A stretch of 64,000 nucleotides of DNA from Paenibacillus allorhizosphaerae (GTDB lineage: Bacteria; Bacillota; Bacilli; Paenibacillales; NBRC-103111), in assembly GCF_910594985.1 (NCBI RefSeq), contig NZ_CAJVCE010000015.1, forward strand, positions 62,001-126,000, in the 5' to 3' direction. The translations under genes were made by a program, and so were the position numbers. The notes beneath the pieces were generated by a model. The model saw only the letters and a program-made list of their open reading frames with translations. It was not told where the DNA came from and ran no database searches. How positions within the stretch are numbered: the stretch's first letter is position 1; each line of letters begins with the position of its first letter. Positions 60,275 to 64,000 of the stretch are shown here, piece after piece.

Positions 60275-63200
60275 ACATCGAGCGGCTGCAAGTTCACGGA
60301 TTCGGAGTGCTCCGCGATATGGAGCTGGAGCTGGCCCCTGGTTCCACTTTACTGTACGGTCCGAATGAGGCCGGCAAAAGCACGCTGCTTGCGTTTATTC
60401 GCGGCATTTTGTTCGGTTTTTCCGCCCGCAGCGCGGCCGAGCGCTACGCGCCGCCCGGAGGAGGGCCCTACGGCGGCGCGGTAACCCTGGTGGACGAACA
60501 GGGAAGACGCGTTCGCGTCGAACGGTCGGATAGCCCGTCGACCGGAAAGGGGCGGGTTCCGGCCGCGGGCAGCGTGCGGGTGGTGTTCGAAGACGGGAGC
60601 ACTGGCGGCGAACGCGAGTTGTCCGCAATGCTAGCTGGCATGACGCCGGAGCTGTTTCGCAGCTTGTTCGCTTTCGGGCTCACGGAACTGCAGGAGCTGG
60701 GCACGCTGCAGAGCGACGAAGTCAGCGGCTTTCTATACAGCGCCGGCCTCGGCACTAGCGCTTCCGCGTTCCGGACGGCGGAGCGGAGGCTCTCGCAGGA
60801 GCTGGAGCAGCTGTACCGGCCTCGGGGGCGGACGCCGCTGATCAACCGGGCGCTGCTGGAGCTGTCGGAAGCGGAGCGGGAGCTTGCCCGCAGCCGAAGC
60901 GAGGCCGAACGCTACGAATCGCTTCGTGCGGAGGCGGAACGGCTCGGGCGGCAGCAGGAGGAGCAGGAACGCCAGCTTGCCGCATTCGAGCGGCAGGCCG
61001 ATTGGCTGCGGCATTGCATTAGGGCGCGTCCGCATTGGCTTCGCCGCCGCGAATTGCTGCGCGATGCAGCGGCGCTGCCGGAGCTGATCGGATTTCCGGA
61101 AGACGGCGTGGCCCGTCTGGAGGCGATCGAAGCGGAGCAGGAGCGGCTTGCCGCGCTGCAGGATGCGGCGGAACTTGCCTCGGCGGAGCTTTCCCGCGAA
61201 CTGAGCGGGCTGGAAGCGCAGGCGGCGGACGGTGAGGATGTCATGCTTCATCGGGAAGAACTGGAGCGGCTTTTCGAAGAGCGAGCGGAGTACGAGGAAA
61301 CGCAGCGCGGGGCCGCACGCGCAGCCTTCGAAGAAGAGCAAACCGCGGACGAGCTGGAACGGACGCTGCGGCAAATTCATCCGCAGTGGAGCGCAGAGCG
61401 GCTTGATGAGCTGCCGTCGATCGTTATGCTTCGCGAGCAGGCTGCCGCCTTCCGAGAAGAGTGGAACGCCCGTCGTCAGGAAGATGCCGCGCTGGCGGCG
61501 GAGGCAGATCGGCTGGAGCTGGAACTTGAACAATCGGACGGGTCCGGAGATGCAGAGAGCGACGCTGCTTTTGTTGAGCAATCACTCGATCAGATCGCAT
61601 CGGCACGCCGCATGTTTTACGAGTGGAAGGAAGCGAAGCAGGCGGCGCGGCATGCCGAAGAACGGCAGCGGGATTGGGAGCGGCTGCAACCGTTCGGCGG
61701 CGGGCGGGGCGCGGAACGACGGTCGCCAAAGGGTGCTCCGCCTCTGCCGGCGTATACCCTTTACGCCTTAACCGTCCTGCTGCCCGCACTGCTCGCGGTG
61801 GCGCTGCGGGAGTATGTCGCCGCCGGCGTCGCCTTCGTGCTGCTGCTCGCGTTCAGCGCCGGCTTCACGCTGCTGCGCCGCCGCGAAGCCGGACGCAGCG
61901 GCACACCGCGCACCGGCGGCGGCGAAGCGCCTTCGGCTGCGCGCGAGCAGGCGCATGCGGCCGAGCGCGAAGCCGCGCTGATGGCGGCGCTGCGCCGCCT
62001 GCCGCGGCTAGGCGACGCCGTCGCCGAAGCTGCGGCCGCTCGCGAAGCGGCGCCGCCGCTTGAGGGCATCGAGCCGGGGCTCGACGCCCTCGAGCGGCAG
62101 CTGCGCGCGCGCGAAGCGCAGCACGGTGAGCGCCGCCGCGCCGCCGAGCGGCTGGCCGCGCTGCGCGCGCAGCGCGATCGCCACGCGACGGCCGGGGAGC
62201 CGCTGCGCCGCCGCTGGGCCGCGTGGCTGCGCGAGCTGGCGCTGCCGGACGCGGCGAGCCCCGACGCGGCGCTTGCGCTGCTGCAGATGGCCGAGCAGGC
62301 GCAGCGGCAGCTGCAGCAGCTGCGCCGCCAGCGCGCGGCCCGCGAGGCGCTGCAGCGTGCGGCCGGCGGCTTCGAGGCTGCGGTGGCCGCAAAGCTCGGC
62401 GCCGCCGCCGGCCGGGAGCCGGCCGCCGCGCTGAAGGCGTGGCAGGCGGCGCTGGGCCGCCAGCTGGCGCTGCGGGAGCGGCTCGCGCAGGGGCGCCGGC
62501 AGCTCGCGGAGCACGCGCGCCAGGCCGCGCTCGTGCAGCAGCAGCAGGAGCGGCAGCGCGAGCGGCTTGAGACGCTGCTGCAAGCGGCCGGCGCGGACGA
62601 CGCGGAGTCGCTGCGGCGGCTGCAGCGGCAGGCGGAGCAGCGGAAGACGCTGCTCGGCGAGCTGCGCCAGGACGAGCTGGCGCTGGTCACGCTGGTCGGC
62701 GAAGCGCAGCTGGCGCGCTTGGACGAACAATTGCAGCAGGCGGACGAAGAAAAGCTGCAAGCGGAACTAACGCATACGGAGAGAGAAATCACAGAGCTTC
62801 AAGCGAAGCTTGAAGCATGCCGGGAACAAAAGAGCCGGCGCAAGTTTGAGCTCGAACGTCTGGAGGCGGGCGGCGACCATGCGGAGAAGCTGCAGCGGGT
62901 GGAGGAGCGCAAAGCGGAGCTGATGCAGCTCGTGAAGCGGTGGGGGGTGCTCGCCATGTGCGGCACGCTGTTTGACCGGACCAAACGGCTGTACGAGCAT
63001 GAAAAACAGCCCTCCGTCATGAGGAGGGCTTCCGAATATTTTGCGATGGTAACCGGCGGACGCTTCTCTCGCATGGTCGCTCCGCTTGGCGAGCAGCGGG
63101 TGCTTGCGGAGAAGGCGAGCGGAGCGCTTATGTCTGCGGAACAGCTGAGCCGGGGAACGGCCGAGCAAATGTACCTGTGCATCCGATTTGCGCTTGCCGA

Positions 63201-63405
63201 CGAATATGCGGCATCCGGCATCCGGCTCCCGCTCGTCATCGACGACCTGTTCGTCAATTTCGACGACGAACGGCTGGAGCGCGGAATGGAGCTGCTTCAG
63301 ACGATAAGCGAGCGGCATCAATTGCTGCTTTTTACATGCCATCATCACGTGCTTGAAGCGTACCGCCGTCGTTTTTCAGATCAGTCGGTCATTCGGATCG
63401 GTTAG
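60271..63405 (+). CDS. yhaN: SMC/Rad50-like ATPase (YhaN)
   Basis: About 1044 aa. N-terminal Walker A GPNEAGKST (30-38), long coiled coils, and C-terminal signature LSRGTAEQMYLC with Walker B LPLVIDDLFVNFDDERL. In the middle a hydrophobic pair (about 495-535, YALTVLLPALLAVALREYVA and FVLLLAFSAGFTLL) is typical of the YhaN branch and may bind membrane. The stretch about 530-800 is Ala/Arg/Gln-rich and almost wholly G/C in its codons. It partners YhaO in DNA end processing. The ATG overlaps the yhaO stop. Confidence 0.92.
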   Translation: MNIERLQVHGFGVLRDMELELAPGSTLLYGPNEAGKSTLLAFIRGILFGFSARSAAERYAPPGGGPYGGAVTLVDEQGRRVRVERSDSPSTGKGRVPAAGSVRVVFEDGSTGGERELSAMLAGMTPELFRSLFAFGLTELQELGTLQSDEVSGFLYSAGLGTSASAFRTAERRLSQELEQLYRPRGRTPLINRALLELSEAERELARSRSEAERYESLRAEAERLGRQQEEQERQLAAFERQADWLRHCIRARPHWLRRRELLRDAAALPELIGFPEDGVARLEAIEAEQERLAALQDAAELASAELSRELSGLEAQAADGEDVMLHREELERLFEERAEYEETQRGAARAAFEEEQTADELERTLRQIHPQWSAERLDELPSIVMLREQAAAFREEWNARRQEDAALAAEADRLELELEQSDGSGDAESDAAFVEQSLDQIASARRMFYEWKEAKQAARHAEERQRDWERLQPFGGGRGAERRSPKGAPPLPAYTLYALTVLLPALLAVALREYVAAGVAFVLLLAFSAGFTLLRRREAGRSGTPRTGGGEAPSAAREQAHAAEREAALMAALRRLPRLGDAVAEAAAAREAAPPLEGIEPGLDALERQLRAREAQHGERRRAAERLAALRAQRDRHATAGEPLRRRWAAWLRELALPDAASPDAALALLQMAEQAQRQLQQLRRQRAAREALQRAAGGFEAAVAAKLGAAAGREPAAALKAWQAALGRQLALRERLAQGRRQLAEHARQAALVQQQQERQRERLETLLQAAGADDAESLRRLQRQAEQRKTLLGELRQDELALVTLVGEAQLARLDEQLQQADEEKLQAELTHTEREITELQAKLEACREQKSRRKFELERLEAGGDHAEKLQRVEERKAELMQLVKRWGVLAMCGTLFDRTKRLYEHEKQPSVMRRASEYFAMVTGGRFSRMVAPLGEQRVLAEKASGALMSAEQLSRGTAEQMYLCIRFALADEYAASGIRLPLVIDDLFVNFDDERLERGMELLQTISERHQLLLFTCHHHVLEAYRRRFSDQSVIRIG

Positions 63406-63420
63406 AGGCGGGGTACGGCA

Positions 63421-64000
63421 CTACGCCGCCAACCGCAAAATCAAGATGCCGATGATGGCGCACATCAGGCCGCCCGTTTCGAGGCGGCTGAATTTTTCTT
63501 TCAGCACAAATCGCGCGTAGAGCAGCACGATGATGACATTCATGGCGATAACCGCGGAGACAAGGCCCGTCACGCCGAGCTTGAACGCGGGTAATATCAG
63601 CATCATGCCGCATATGTTCGAAATGCCGACGAACAAGCCCCACAGGAATGTTTTTTTGACGGACCAGCGGGGAGCAGCGACTTCGCCTGGAATGCCGGAC
63701 GCTGATTCACTTCGCGGTACGCCACTCTGCGTATCGACGGATGCGGCCGGTTCCGCCGCGCCTGCCGCTGTTTCCTGCACTGCTTGCCGCAGTATTGCTC
63801 TTGCCTGGCGCTCGCGCGCCGAATCCATCGCCCACGATAGGCCGAACAGCAGCGTGCCGGTCGCGTACATGACCACGAGCGTAGGCAAAGGCGGAGCGCC
63901 CAGCATGGTCGAAGCTTTGGAGGACAAGTCGGTGAAGCCGAAAAACAGCATCGTCAGCACTCCCCAACCCGCGCCTTGCAGATGGCGTAACGAAATGTCG
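63421..64000 (-). CDS. DMT/EamA-type transporter (partial)
   Basis: At least 193 aa; the frame stays open past the right edge, so the N-terminal part is outside the window. It has a membrane segment pair, then a ~45-residue polar linker (Ala/Ser/Glu-rich) and then four segments ending KFSRLETGGLMCAIIGILILRLA, the typical last helix of EamA proteins. Segments VSAVIAMNVIIVLLYARFVLKEK follow the family. Substrate unknown. The end lies about 15 nt past the convergent yhaN stop, with no clear terminator. Confidence 0.8.
   Translation of the reverse strand, partial: DISLRHLQGAGWGVLTMLFFGFTDLSSKASTMLGAPPLPTLVVMYATGTLLFGLSWAMDSARERQARAILRQAVQETAAGAAEPAASVDTQSGVPRSESASGIPGEVAAPRWSVKKTFLWGLFVGISNICGMMLILPAFKLGVTGLVSAVIAMNVIIVLLYARFVLKEKFSRLETGGLMCAIIGILILRLAA

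Noticed and set aside
61761..62792. 343-aa minus-strand Ser/Ala/Arg-rich frame in yhaN
   Set aside because: Produced by the GC-rich codons of yhaN on the other strand; low complexity, no start signal.

Overview
The window looks like a chromosomal segment of a spore-forming, low-to-mid GC Firmicute of the family Paenibacillaceae (Paenibacillus or a close relative). This is inferred from Bacillus-type gene families (YtpB/DUF2600, YugP, GltC-like LysR, CshA, RelQ, YhaO/YhaN), Gram-positive signals (strong AGGAGG ribosome sites, TTG/GTG starts, lipobox), two tiny YjcZ-type sporulation membrane proteins, and 45-bp intergenic repeats of a kind I recall from Paenibacillus genomes. No rRNA, tRNA, phage, IS element or CRISPR array was seen. 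Most of the window is core or housekeeping chromosome with a few decayed or lineage-specific loci.

Layout. 1-5.2 kb (minus strand): the end of a MacAB-like efflux operon (adaptor, permease, ATPase) and a translationally coupled MATE-like/MFS exporter pair. 5.3-8.6 kb (plus): two uncharacterised genes around a 4 x 45 bp tandem repeat, the sesquarterpene synthase ytpB, and pfkA. 8.7-16.5 kb: peroxiredoxin, FMN reductase, ung, a DUF4015 glycosidase-like protein, a second MFS of the same type, tatA, a YitT protein, and DUF4247/DUF4178 proteins. 16.6-22.3 kb: cshA with a long leader, a YesL-type protein, 6S RNA, transaldolase and xylulokinase with a XylR-type operator. 22.7-29.2 kb: tpx opposite a GltC-like regulator, an SgrR-type regulator, small enzymes, and merR-yugP.

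29.4-33.6 kb: a nitrogen-linked operon, amt - DUF294 nucleotidyltransferase - DEDDh exonuclease, with a perfect GlnR/TnrA box. It is followed by a scar in which a YesM-type sensor kinase is joined to the tail of a sugar ABC permease. 33.7-45.5 kb: JAMM peptidase, MFS, ResA-like protein, citramalate synthase, a dinB-mobB coupled pair, ferredoxin, an L,D-transpeptidase behind a structured leader, pyrD, and relQ behind a second 45-bp-period repeat. 45.7-54.5 kb: a propeller-like lipoprotein or membrane protein, two RsmF-type methyltransferase paralogues around an RsuA-type pseudouridine synthase, a triplicated acidic protein, and queDEC. 54.6-64 kb: divergent XRE regulators, an orphan UMP-kinase paralogue, a GGDEF membrane protein, a GT4 glycosyltransferase, the YhaO/YhaN nuclease pair and a truncated DMT transporter.

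Functional links: pfkA, tal and xylB serve sugar and pentose-phosphate flux. queD-E-C make preQ0 from the GTP-derived pterin. tpx, peroxiredoxin, thioredoxin-like and ResA-like proteins handle redox. 6S RNA, RelQ and CshA are global stress or growth-phase regulators. The most unusual items are the amt-DUF294-exonuclease operon, the kinase/permease deletion scar, the triplicated acidic protein, the divergent PyrH paralogue, the 45-bp repeat arrays and the structured leader before the L,D-transpeptidase.
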